DNA of 36,834 nucleotides from Candidatus Enterococcus wittei (lineage in GTDB: Bacteria; Bacillota; Bacilli; Lactobacillales; Enterococcaceae): the NCBI RefSeq assembly GCF_002140175.1, contig NZ_NGMO01000003.1, positions 292,940-329,773 on the forward strand. The letters are read 5' to 3'. A model generated the notes under the pieces. The model was not told the origin of the DNA and ran no database searches. It was given only the letters and a program-made list of their open reading frames with translations. Shown here in pieces: positions 17,865 to 26,400 of this stretch. Numbering within the stretch: position 1 is the first letter of the stretch; every line of letters begins with the position of its first letter. A program made the position numbers and the translations under genes.

Positions 17865-18020
17865 TGACACTGTACAACGTAAAAAGCAAATTACTTTGCT
17901 TTTAGCTACCTTATGAAAAGCCTTAAGTCGACAATTCCTGTTCTACCCATTGGCGTCTCTCGACGTTTTTGGGCAGTAGCCTGTGTTTGTATAGGAGCCT
18001 CACCTAACAAATCTTATTTA
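17865..18020 (-). ncRNA. M-box (ykoK) magnesium riboswitch
   Basis: On the minus strand the conserved core is present: GTTAGGTGAGGCTCCTATAC, then ACACAGGCTACTGCCC, GACGCCAATGGGTAGAACAG, and AAGGCTTTTCATAAGGTAGC. This is the order and spacing of the M-box aptamer. In this family, Mg2+ binding compacts the RNA and favours termination ahead of Mg2+ transporter genes. Here the next gene is mgtA. Confidence 0.93.
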
Positions 18021-18034
18021 GTTTTTCCTTTTCC

Positions 18035-18063
18035 AATGTAACAACTATTCATGTAAATGTCAA
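18035..18063 (-). promoter_or_regulatory. Promoter of the M-box / mgtA transcript
   Basis: TTGACA (18063-18058) and TACATT (18040-18035) are separated by 17 bp on the minus strand, directly before the aptamer. Confidence 0.7.
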
Positions 18064-18099
18064 ATCCATTTCCAAAAATCTTTAGAAAGAGGGATTCGT

Positions 18100-18128
18100 T
18101 TGTCACACTTGATTTCTCTCGGTATAAT
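18100..18128 (+). promoter_or_regulatory. Promoter of ndk
   Basis: TTGTCA (18100-18105) and a perfect TATAAT (18123-18128) are 17 bp apart. The ndk start codon follows 31 bp later. Confidence 0.75.
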
Positions 18129-18159
18129 AAAAGCATCTGAACAGTTAGGAGTGAAAGAC

Positions 18160-18576
18160 ATGGAACGTACACTTGTTATTATTAAACCAGATGGCGTAAG
18201 ACGTCATTTGATTGGTGAGATTATTCAACGCTTCGAAAAGAAAGGATTGGCCATTGCGGAGATGAAATTTGGAACAATGACTAAAGAATTAGCAGAGGAA
18301 CATTATCACCATCTAGCTGGCCGAAGTTTTTTCGACGAACTAATCGATTATATGACTTCCGGTCCTGTTGTCTACCTTGTCCTAACAGGTGAAGACGTGA
18401 TCGACATCATCCGTAAAATGGTTGGTGCAACAAAAGCAGTTGATGCTGTATCGGGAACAATCCGTGGTGATTATGCCTTACCTGGAACAGAAAATATCAT
18501 TCATGCCTCTGATTCACGGGATTCAGCAACCATTGAAATCGCTCGCTTTTTCCCACCCTTTGATACAAAAAAATAG
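18160..18576 (+). CDS. ndk: Nucleoside diphosphate kinase
   Basis: The 138-residue cytoplasmic enzyme transfers the gamma-phosphate from ATP to other nucleoside diphosphates. The N-terminus MERTLVIIKPDGVRR is typical. The active-site His115 is in GTENIIHASDSRDSA. An open frame extends upstream, but the ATG at 18160 has AGGAG eight bases before it and gives the normal family length; the extension would include the promoter -10. Single gene, divergent from mgtA. Confidence 0.95.
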   Translation: MERTLVIIKPDGVRRHLIGEIIQRFEKKGLAIAEMKFGTMTKELAEEHYHHLAGRSFFDELIDYMTSGPVVYLVLTGEDVIDIIRKMVGATKAVDAVSGTIRGDYALPGTENIIHASDSRDSATIEIARFFPPFDTKK

Positions 18577-18611
18577 AAAAATAATCATTTAGCCTATCCC
18601 CAAAAATTATA

Positions 18612-18652
18612 GGATCAGTCAGAAAATCGAAAAGATTTTCTGACTGACTCCA
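18612..18652. terminator. Hairpin between ndk and the convergent regulator gene
   Basis: GTCAGAAAATC and GATTTTCTGAC form a long stem around GAAAA, flanked by further complementary bases (AGTCAG/CTGACT). Neither side has a classic T run: TCCAAAAAATC follows on plus, and TCCTATAATTTTTG on minus. It probably ends both convergent genes, better on the minus strand. Confidence 0.5.
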
Positions 18653-18692
18653 AAAAATCAAAGAGCCCTAAAAACAATGGAATATTCTCTTT

Positions 18693-19562
18693 TTAAGTAT
18701 TTTTTTTATATGCCAATAATTTTTCCTCTAACTGCTCTCGCTCTTTTTGCCCCAATGTATATTCTATGACTGAAAATAACGATTCCATCTCTTCAATAAT
18801 CACTGGTTCTCCTAATGCTGTAGCAATCAAGCGCCGATAATAATCAGACATCAACTTCTCATAAATCACGCTAGATTTCTCTTTATGAGCTAAGCTTCGA
18901 TACATATCTTCATTGATACTTCGCGCTTTCTTGTATCGTTTCTTATCGATGTAATAAAGTGTCAAATTTTTAAGAAATAGGAATAAACAACGATCATACC
19001 CTTGCGGATCAATCACTTGACGCATCTTTTTTTTGATTTTCAAATAATTATTTTCAATAAACGAATCACTGAAAATAAAAGGAAATTCTGCCAATAATTC
19101 CAATTCAAACCGTCCATATTCTCTGATCTTCATAAAATAGTCTTCAATCATTCGGCATTCGTATCCTAAAAATTCTAATTGTAAATCAGGTTTAACTGTT
19201 GCTTTCCAATACATATGTATATTTAATACTAGATAATAAAGATCTGCTGTCTTTTTATAATGTTTGCGATTGTTAGCAATTTCTTTATATGGATCGAAAT
19301 CTTCTTCCTGTACTTTGTTCAACAAGTGACGGCTTTTTTTGGCTTTCTTTGGCTCTTCTAACTGGTTGCGTAAGCACTCATATTCTGACAAGCTTATGTT
19401 TAGCCGATCCAAGAAAGCTTTTAAAGTCAAAAATGAAATTTTTTTGACTGTCTGGCTCTCTATTCCTACTAGTGAAGTCTTTGAACAAATCCCTTGAGCC
19501 AATTGTGTTTGCGTTAGTTTTCGGCTAATACGTAATTTCTTGATCAACTCTCCATCGTGCAT
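18693..19562 (-). CDS. Rgg/MutR-like transcriptional regulator
   Basis: The 289-residue cytoplasmic protein has an N-terminal XRE-type helix-turn-helix at about residues 5-60 (LIKKLRISRKLTQTQLAQGI, then the recognition-helix region SKTSLVGIES). An all-helical C-terminal domain of about 220 residues follows, with tyrosine- and lysine-rich helix pairs. This layout and length fit the Rgg/GadR/MutR family, many members of which bind short hydrophobic pheromone peptides. AAAGGAGG precedes the ATG. A TTGACA hexamer lies about 55 bp upstream next to an AT-rich partial palindrome (about 19626-19644), a candidate autoregulatory site. No adjacent pheromone gene was found. The target genes are unknown; ltaS and the giant gene lie downstream in the same orientation. 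Confidence 0.75.
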   Translation of the reverse strand: MHDGELIKKLRISRKLTQTQLAQGICSKTSLVGIESQTVKKISFLTLKAFLDRLNISLSEYECLRNQLEEPKKAKKSRHLLNKVQEEDFDPYKEIANNRKHYKKTADLYYLVLNIHMYWKATVKPDLQLEFLGYECRMIEDYFMKIREYGRFELELLAEFPFIFSDSFIENNYLKIKKKMRQVIDPQGYDRCLFLFLKNLTLYYIDKKRYKKARSINEDMYRSLAHKEKSSVIYEKLMSDYYRRLIATALGEPVIIEEMESLFSVIEYTLGQKEREQLEEKLLAYKKNT

Positions 19563-19795
19563 AATCTTCCTCCTTTAATGATTGCATAAATTTATTTTTT
19601 TCAATAACTATTCTATGCTGTCAAATGATATATATTTGAATCATTGTTAAACTATTTCTTTGGATCCTCTATCGATCCTATCTCACTTCCTACCTTCATC
19701 TAATCGATCCATTGAAGAAATAATTATTGAAAAAATATACTGCATTCACTAATTAAGTACGCAAAAATAAAAAAAGTATTTGAAAATTAATCATC

Positions 19796-20545
19796 CCTCC
19801 CTTCAAAAGGATGGTTTGCACTAGGGCTATAAGTCCTTTACACCGACCAGCGCCTAAAGACGCTGGCTTTCTCATTTCATGTTCAAGCCATATTCCCTTT
19901 GCCACTTTTGCTCACCTTTAAAAAGGTGCTTGTATTACTCTCTAACCCTTAAAAGGGTCTTCATATTTTCGAATACTCAATTTATCTAGTGCTATATCAT
20001 GTTTTTCTTGTTCTTGAATGTATTTTCTTATGGTTGTTTCATTCAATCCCCCTGTACTTACATAATAACCTTCTGCCCAAAAATGTCGGTTACCAAACTT
20101 ATATTTTAAATTTGCATGTTTGTCAAAAATCATTCACGCACTTTTTCCTTTTAGATAGCCCATAAAACTGGACACACTCATTTTTGGTGGGATACTCAAT
20201 AACAGATGAACGTGATTTGGCATCATATGTCCTTCTAATATTTCTACCCCCTTATATTTACATAACCGTTTAATAGTCTCTTGAATACTTGCTTGATATT
20301 GATTATAGATGATTTTTCTTCTATACTTTGGTGTGAATACAATGTGGTATTTACACAGCCACTTTGTATGGGCTAAATTATTTGCTTTATTAGCCATTTC
20401 TTATCCCTTCCTTTCGTTATCAATATGACCTGAACAATCATATTTTAACGATTTGAAGGGCTTTTTGATAGAACCATTTATTCCCCACCCGCATAGTAGG
20501 TGGTTTTATGTTTCACTCGCTTTGCGAGTTCAACTAGGTCTAAAG
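19796..20545 (-). mobile_element. IS200/IS605-family element (tnpA only), inactivated
   Basis: The element holds one transposase frame and subterminal hairpins but no terminal inverted repeats, as expected for IS200. The hairpin near the 5' side is AACTCGCAAAGCGAGT (about 20517-20532). The 3' side has CCAGCGTCTTTAGGCGCTGG (about 19849-19868). The exact ends are not determined. It sits between the regulator gene and the terminator of ltaS. The transposase has an internal stop, so the element needs help from another copy to move. Confidence 0.75.
19942..20397 (-). pseudogene. tnpA: IS200/IS605 transposase TnpA, interrupted by TGA
   Basis: The first 87 codons (MANKANNLAHTKWLCKYHIV) contain the HUH metal-binding pair HVHLLLS. 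TGA (20136-20134) follows KGKSA, and the same frame resumes with MIFDKHANLKYKFGNRHFWA. That second half includes the helix with the probable catalytic Tyr (KYIQEQEKHD). IS200 transposases continue without a break here, with a residue such as Leu where the TGA stands, so a single base change (TTA to TGA) would explain it. AAGGAAGGG precedes the ATG. The cleavage Tyr and the HUH motif are now on separate peptides, so the enzyme should be inactive unless the stop is read through. Confidence 0.88.
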
Positions 20546-20549
20546 ACAA

Positions 20550-20600
20550 TAATAAAAAACCTTTTAAAAAGTTAAAAAACAACTTTTTAAAAGGTTTCAT
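20550..20600 (-). terminator. Terminator of ltaS
   Basis: AAACCTTTTAAAAAGTT and AACTTTTTAAAAGGTTT form a 17-bp perfect stem around a TTTTTT-rich loop, followed by TTTT on the minus strand right after the ltaS stop. Confidence 0.85.
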
Positions 20601-20601
20601 T

Positions 20602-22692
20602 TTATTTAGATGTTTGAGTACCATTTTTTTTTGTTGGATAAAGTCCTACAGTTGACTGATTGTTATTTTCAGAATAGACACTTGTCGATTTTTTGCCCTT
20701 TTCTTTTTCGATTGCAGCATTTTTCTGCACTTGATTCTGATAATCATATTTTACAGGATCAACCGGTGTAAAACCTTCAGGTGTATAGAAACGTAACAGA
20801 TTTTCCTGGTTGAGCTTGTCAGAAAGGTTCAATGCTGTTTTTACTTGATCTTGCTTTTTGGCAACTTCCTTTTCGACTGTTTCATTGCCTTCGATCAGCT
20901 CACCTGTTTGAGTGTCATAGACCTTCCCACCTAGAACTGTATAATCTGGTGTAACAAAATTACCATTTCTAAAAGCAACAACTTGATCATGTTGGGTAGA
21001 TAAAAGATCTGTTCCAAAATGGATATAATTTTTGTCGTCTATTCCTAATAAATGCAATAGTGTAGGTAAAACATCGATTTCTCCGCCGTATTCATGGTTG
21101 ACCTCCCCTTTTGTATAACCAGGGATATGGAACATCAAGGGGACTCTTTGCATTTGCGCATTATCAAAGTCGCCCCATGTTTCTGGATCTTTACCGAGTG
21201 CTGAAGCTAAATCTTTGTTATCTGTATTTGAAATCCCAAAATGATCTCCGTAAATCATAAATATAGAATTTTCATAAATACCAGATGCTTTGAGATAATT
21301 GAAAAATTGTTCTAACGACTGATCCAAATAATGTGCTGTTCGGACATAATTATCAACCGTGCTATTTCCAGTATTCAACGCTGGGAAATCAAAATTTTCA
21401 TCATCTGTATAATATGGGGTATGATTCGTCACTGATAAAAATTTCGCATAGAAAGGTTGTTGCAGATGTTCAAGATATTGTGCAGATTCTCTAAACAGGT
21501 CTTTATCTAAAATCCCATAGCCAAGCATTTCATCTGTTTGGTCAAAGTAGGAACGATCAAAGAAATTATCATAGCCAAGATTTTTATATACATGGTCACG
21601 ATTCCAGAAACTGCCTACATTTCCATGAAATACTGCACTGGTATACCCTTGCGTTTGATTCAAAATTGCTGGTGCTGCTTGAAACACATTATCAGAACCT
21701 AATTCCGTAAATAACGAACCTTGTGGCAGACCAAAAGTACCAGTTTCCAACATATTTTCTGCATCACTGGTTTTACCTTGTCCAACTTCATGGAAGAAAT
21801 TATCGAAACCGATGGTTGCCTGATCTTTAAATAGACTGTTCAAAAATGGCGTCACTTCTTGCCCATCCACTTTCATATTGATAAGAAACTGTTGAAAGCT
21901 TTCAAGATGGAGCACAATCACATTTTTCCCTTTGGCTATTCCAAACGTTTCAGGATTTGGTTCTGCGTAGTGGGAATTTGTGTATTTTAATACTTCTTCT
22001 AACCCATTGCTGCTAGCATGGGCTCGGATATTACTAGCGATTCCTGTTTTGATCCCATCATAAACTGTATAAGCATCCAGTCCTAAATATTTCACGATAT
22101 ACGAACGATCAAACGTTCGTTGCAATAGTTGAGGACGATTTGCTTCGCTCAAAGCCAAGTTCCCAGAAAAAAACAATACCGAAAAACAGGTGACTGCCAC
22201 CGCTACTGTTTTTCGAACTGGGTTAGCTTGCAAAGGGACTTTTTTGACCATCATTCTAATCAACAAAACTGCGAAAATCAAAAGATCAATCCAGTACAAG
22301 ATATCATGAGGCTTCATCAACGAAAAAGAACTCCCAGACAGCCCTTGTGAAACTTTTGAAAAGCCTAAAGCTGATTTTACAGTGATAAAATCTGTAAACT
22401 CCCGATAAAAAATAATATTGCAATAAAGTAAAAAAGTATTCAACAGGTCGATAGTAAACAGAGCTATTAAACCTTTCTTGCTATCTTTGATATATAAAGA
22501 CAAACCAAAAAGCAAAAGCGTCGTTGCAATCGGGTTGATCCACAAAATAAAATATTGCATACTGCCCTCGACACCTAAAGAAAAATCGATGGAATAAGCA
22601 AAGATTGTTTTCAGCCAAAAGAAAAAGCTTGCCAGTAAAACGAGCAACACACGATGCTGAAACAATTTTTTTAGTTGGTTCACGATTATCAC
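20602..22692 (-). CDS. ltaS: Lipoteichoic acid synthase family protein
   Basis: The 696-residue protein has five N-terminal transmembrane helices (about residues 10-180), then an extracellular sulfatase-fold domain that polymerises glycerol phosphate from phosphatidylglycerol. The catalytic Thr308 is in GQGKTSDAENM. Metal-ligand segments are HLESFQ, SVTNHTPYY and IYGDHFG. HGNVGSFWNRDHVY and the disordered Lys/Asn-rich tail are typical of LtaS-type enzymes. The start codon is GTG, at 22692 or 22683; only a weak GAGAGAG ribosome site is present, so the exact start is uncertain. An AT-rich 14-bp inverted repeat lies 47 bp upstream. Confidence 0.92.
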   Translation of the reverse strand: MIIVNQLKKLFQHRVLLVLLASFFFWLKTIFAYSIDFSLGVEGSMQYFILWINPIATTLLLFGLSLYIKDSKKGLIALFTIDLLNTFLLYCNIIFYREFTDFITVKSALGFSKVSQGLSGSSFSLMKPHDILYWIDLLIFAVLLIRMMVKKVPLQANPVRKTVAVAVTCFSVLFFSGNLALSEANRPQLLQRTFDRSYIVKYLGLDAYTVYDGIKTGIASNIRAHASSNGLEEVLKYTNSHYAEPNPETFGIAKGKNVIVLHLESFQQFLINMKVDGQEVTPFLNSLFKDQATIGFDNFFHEVGQGKTSDAENMLETGTFGLPQGSLFTELGSDNVFQAAPAILNQTQGYTSAVFHGNVGSFWNRDHVYKNLGYDNFFDRSYFDQTDEMLGYGILDKDLFRESAQYLEHLQQPFYAKFLSVTNHTPYYTDDENFDFPALNTGNSTVDNYVRTAHYLDQSLEQFFNYLKASGIYENSIFMIYGDHFGISNTDNKDLASALGKDPETWGDFDNAQMQRVPLMFHIPGYTKGEVNHEYGGEIDVLPTLLHLLGIDDKNYIHFGTDLLSTQHDQVVAFRNGNFVTPDYTVLGGKVYDTQTGELIEGNETVEKEVAKKQDQVKTALNLSDKLNQENLLRFYTPEGFTPVDPVKYDYQNQVQKNAAIEKEKGKKSTSVYSENNNQSTVGLYPTKKNGTQTSK

Positions 22693-22738
22693 TTCTCTCT
22701 CATTCTTATTCCTATTTATTTTGCTCCTAAAATAGAAG

Positions 22739-22781
22739 ATTTTCTAAAAAAAGAGAAGATTTTAATACTTTTTTAGAAAAT
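22739..22781. repeat. AT-rich inverted repeat upstream of ltaS
   Basis: ATTTTCTAAAAAAAG and CTTTTTTAGAAAAT are complementary over 14 bp with one bulged A. They may form a hairpin in the ltaS leader, 47 bases before the start codon. Confidence 0.5.
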
Positions 22782-22890
22782 AAAAGAATGCTATGTCCAT
22801 TCTTAAATGAACGCCAAGACGTAGACGACAAGGATGATTTTGAATTTTTATTGTTATGCAAATCCCAAACAGATTGTGTCAAAAAGAAGC

Positions 22891-22977
22891 TTGTATCAAC
22901 AAATATATAAGGAATAGCTTAACATTACTGTTGCAACCTATCCCTTATATTTTCTAAAACAAGCGACTTAGATACAA
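22891..22977. repeat. Nested inverted repeat (structured element)
   Basis: The outer arms TTGTATC (22891-22897) and GATACAA (22971-22977) enclose the inner arms ATATAAGGAATAG (22905-22917) and CTATCCCTTATAT (22938-22950), which match at 12 of 13 positions. It could be a small palindromic insertion, a structured RNA or an unusual terminator. Confidence 0.4.
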
Positions 22978-23433
22978 TCCTTATAAGCAATTGAATAAGA
23001 AGAGTTGTGGATTCATACTTGATGTCACTTTTCTATTTAATGGCAAATTGCTTTCTCCTTAAATGACAAATATAGGATTTATTTATAAAAATAGATCTAT
23101 ACTTTTTGATATTGGTAGTTTCCACCGTCATCTTATTAATGAAAAGAAAATAGTTTTTTCTTCTCATCCATCATTCTGAGATTTCTCTTTACCCATATCA
23201 TTGAACAAAGAGCCAAAATTTTTAAATGTCAGACTTTTTTAATGTTTTTAGAATTTAAGAATGATTTTCCCCACCCCTTCTAACCGAACTTAAACACATA
23301 ATCTATGCCTTTTAACCCATTATCAGCAACTAGCTGTTACTCTCTCTTTATCATATTTTCACTAACCTTTGCTCTAACAGATTACTATTTATTTACCTTC
23401 GTCTATGTTTGAGGAATGACCTACATTACTTGG

Positions 23434-26400
23434 TTAATGCTGTGGGATGTTTTTGCTTATTGGTTGGTTTAGATCCATCCTTGGATTGATTCTAGTGCTT
23501 CTTTCTATACTAGTGGCAACAATGTTTAGGAAGCTTTTCTTCTCTGTCGTCTTTGAAAATTCTGTATCTATTTGTTGATTTGAGGAGGAGAGGCCTATCA
23601 TATTGCTGTTTTCTGGACTCATGCTTTTAAGCTCTAAGAAACTTCTATTTGAGCTATCCTCTGTCAGTTCCATGTGGTTTGAAGCTATCTCTCTCTTTTC
23701 TCTTTTCCCAATTGTCGAATGATTGTTTTCATTCGTCACTGCTTCTGTTAGATCGGGATTGTCAGTAGTTTGTTCTTGCTCATTTGCCAATTCAGGGGCC
23801 TTCTCGAAATTGCCATATGTGTATGTATTAGCAGCCACTGCTAAAAATATAAATATCGATTCATCTTCAATTATCGAATCTTTAAGACTTCTCGTTTCAC
23901 GAAGTACGCCATTGAAATCTCGCCCATCCGCAAAATCTCGGATGATGAGCGTCACCATCTCTGCATCACTCAACTGTAAATTCACCCGAAATAAATCACT
24001 TTTTATTGTTTCTTGCCACACGGTCGCTAATGATAACCCCGGTTTGTTTTGATATATTATTATGGAGTTCACAAACATTTTGAAACCCTCACTAGAATAT
24101 ATTTTGTAACTTTGCTTCTTATATTCCTCTAACAAGACTTCTCCAGATTTCCTAATACCTAATTTATTTCTAGAATATGCCACGAGATCTACTGCGGTCG
24201 AAACAAGATGAGAGGTTTCATGTATGAATGTTCGACTCTTTTCTGGGTTCATTTCTAAACCTCGGTTAAGAACCGGATTTAAGTGGTAGGAATCCGCCAG
24301 AATGGTTATTCTACATTCTGGATCATATGGGAATACAAATGCCATAGAACCTATGTATTCACTAGAGGTTGAGCGGTATTTTCTAATGCCTGGCAGCTTA
24401 ATTAAATCACTGGATGCAATCAAAATATTTTCATAGCCCCAGTCCGCGGTTTTTTGAAGGAATTTTGCCCCTTTTTTTGAGACAGAGATCAATCTATTTA
24501 CAGCTTCCAATAAGATAGGTTCTGGATTTCGTACTTTCTCCAGGCTAAACATTTGGATCAAATATTGGCCTTGCGGAGTTCCTGCAATTTTTTCTTTTGT
24601 TAACACCTCTTGTAACACCTCTAATGCCTTTTGAAAACGTTCTTGTGCAATTTTATAATCCTCTGCCAGCTCTATCACAAATGATTGGAGAAAGTCTGGA
24701 GTCTTACTTAAATCAAGACCCCTATATACTCGAAATTTAAGTGGAGGATCTTTAGGGAGATCCTCAATTATCGTATCCAAAATCTTCCCTTCATTATAAG
24801 CTTCATTATTATAAACAAGCATTCTCGGTTCTGGAAGAAACTTTGTTAGCGGATCCATACGCACAGTATGGTCTTCCTCTTTAATTGGGGGAAGTGTTTC
24901 AACTTCAACATCTATGGTATTTCTAAATTCATTCCATTCTGCTCCTCTTCCTGGTGGATCTGGTAAAGTTCCATATGGTGGAAGTTCTCCTTCTTTCCCT
25001 TTTAGTATACTCACTGCCTTTGAGAGCCACGTTTTTTTTTGTCCTAATCTCTCTTCCCTCAACTCCTTTTCTAAACTTGTCTCAAAACGAAACTGTTCAA
25101 TTGCAGGGTCGAATACCCATAGGGTCATCGGCTGATTGGCATCTTTTTTCACTAAATGATACCAATCCCAACCCTTATACAATTGAATCAATGGAATATA
25201 ATGATCATAGATCTTGATGTAAGATCTTCCTAAACTATTCCACCTTAGTCCTCTTTCATCTGGGGCAGAAAGAGCACTGGAATCCTTGATTGATTCAAAC
25301 TCATCTATATTCTTTATCACTTCGTCTGCTGACTCTTTTAAAACAAATGGAAAAGGCATTTCATCAAAATACCATTCTCTCCCATTAAAATTCACGCGAT
25401 AAATATTCTCACCATCTATCACATCATAACGTACACCACGCCCTTCAATAGGGATTACTCTCACGGGAACTGTATGACCGTTTATTGTAATGAAATACTT
25501 AGTTGTTTTCCCTACTTCCGAGACAGACATCACTTCTCCATTGCCATAGGCATTGGGGTTCAGATTGGGTACAGTTACAAAAATCTGATCCGAATCAATT
25601 TCTTTAGCTAGCCGATTGATCAATGCTATTTGTTCCTCCGTAAATGTGACAGGCTCCGTAAATCTCTCTAATCGGTTCCCTCTCAACCAGAAAGGATTGC
25701 CATAGACATCTCCGGTTTTCAGATCAGACACCAACCGATAGGACCCATTTTCCATCCGTTTAGCATAAATTTCTAAGCTCTTTCCTGGTAAGTAAGTCCT
25801 GATGACATCTTTCGGTAACGTAGGTGTCTCCTTTACCAAACCATCAATTTTTCCCAAAAGTTGTTTGACATTTTTTTTCACCCAAATTTTATTTTTTAAA
25901 GCCACTAACTCTTTACACACAAACTTACTCCCGTCAGTGATTGTGGTGATCCCCGGATCGAGGTACCGTCCAATATTGGCTAAAACCGACTTGACTTCTG
26001 AAATTTTAGGAGTAAATCGAGCCCCTTGACGGATCGCATTTCTTATCCCCCCTGTCGCCATCGCCTTGGCCATTCCAAAGGCAAATTTCGTACTAAGTGC
26101 GGTCACTTGTCCAAAAACCGGGATCAAAAGGACGATATCAATCGTACAAGCTGGAACAGCAGTTGCAACATCTTTATCAATGGAAGCTGTCACACAATCG
26201 TAAAAAGGGATAAGGTGCTTGGCAACATCCCATATTTGTTCTAGGATGGCTTTATCATTTCCCGATTTATATAACTCATCATACAATTTATCACTATGTT
26301 TCCGACTGAACGCATCAATCAAAGGTTGTCTCTCCTCCCCTTGAGATAATTTCTTACTTCGGTCAATGTGCGTGATAAATGTAAAGTACTGCTTTCCTAT

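Larger units (their letters stand above)
22693..23433. other. Gene-poor region between ltaS and the giant gene
   Basis: About 740 bp of AT-rich DNA with no convincing reading frame. It holds the AT-rich inverted repeat near ltaS and a nested inverted repeat at 22891-22977. No clear rho-independent terminator is seen after the giant gene stop at 23434. Confidence 0.6.

Noticed and set aside
18693-19562. Rgg-like regulator as the dedicated controller of the giant gene
   Set aside because: It is more than 14 kb from the giant gene promoter, with an IS element and ltaS between them, and no inverted-repeat Rgg site was seen there. No evidence beyond being in the same window.
24170-24225. Botulinum-like light chain because of HExxH
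   Set aside because: The motif is HETSH near the C-terminus of a 3,520-residue chain, with an Asp rather than the Glu-type third ligand region, and none of the BoNT binding or translocation order.
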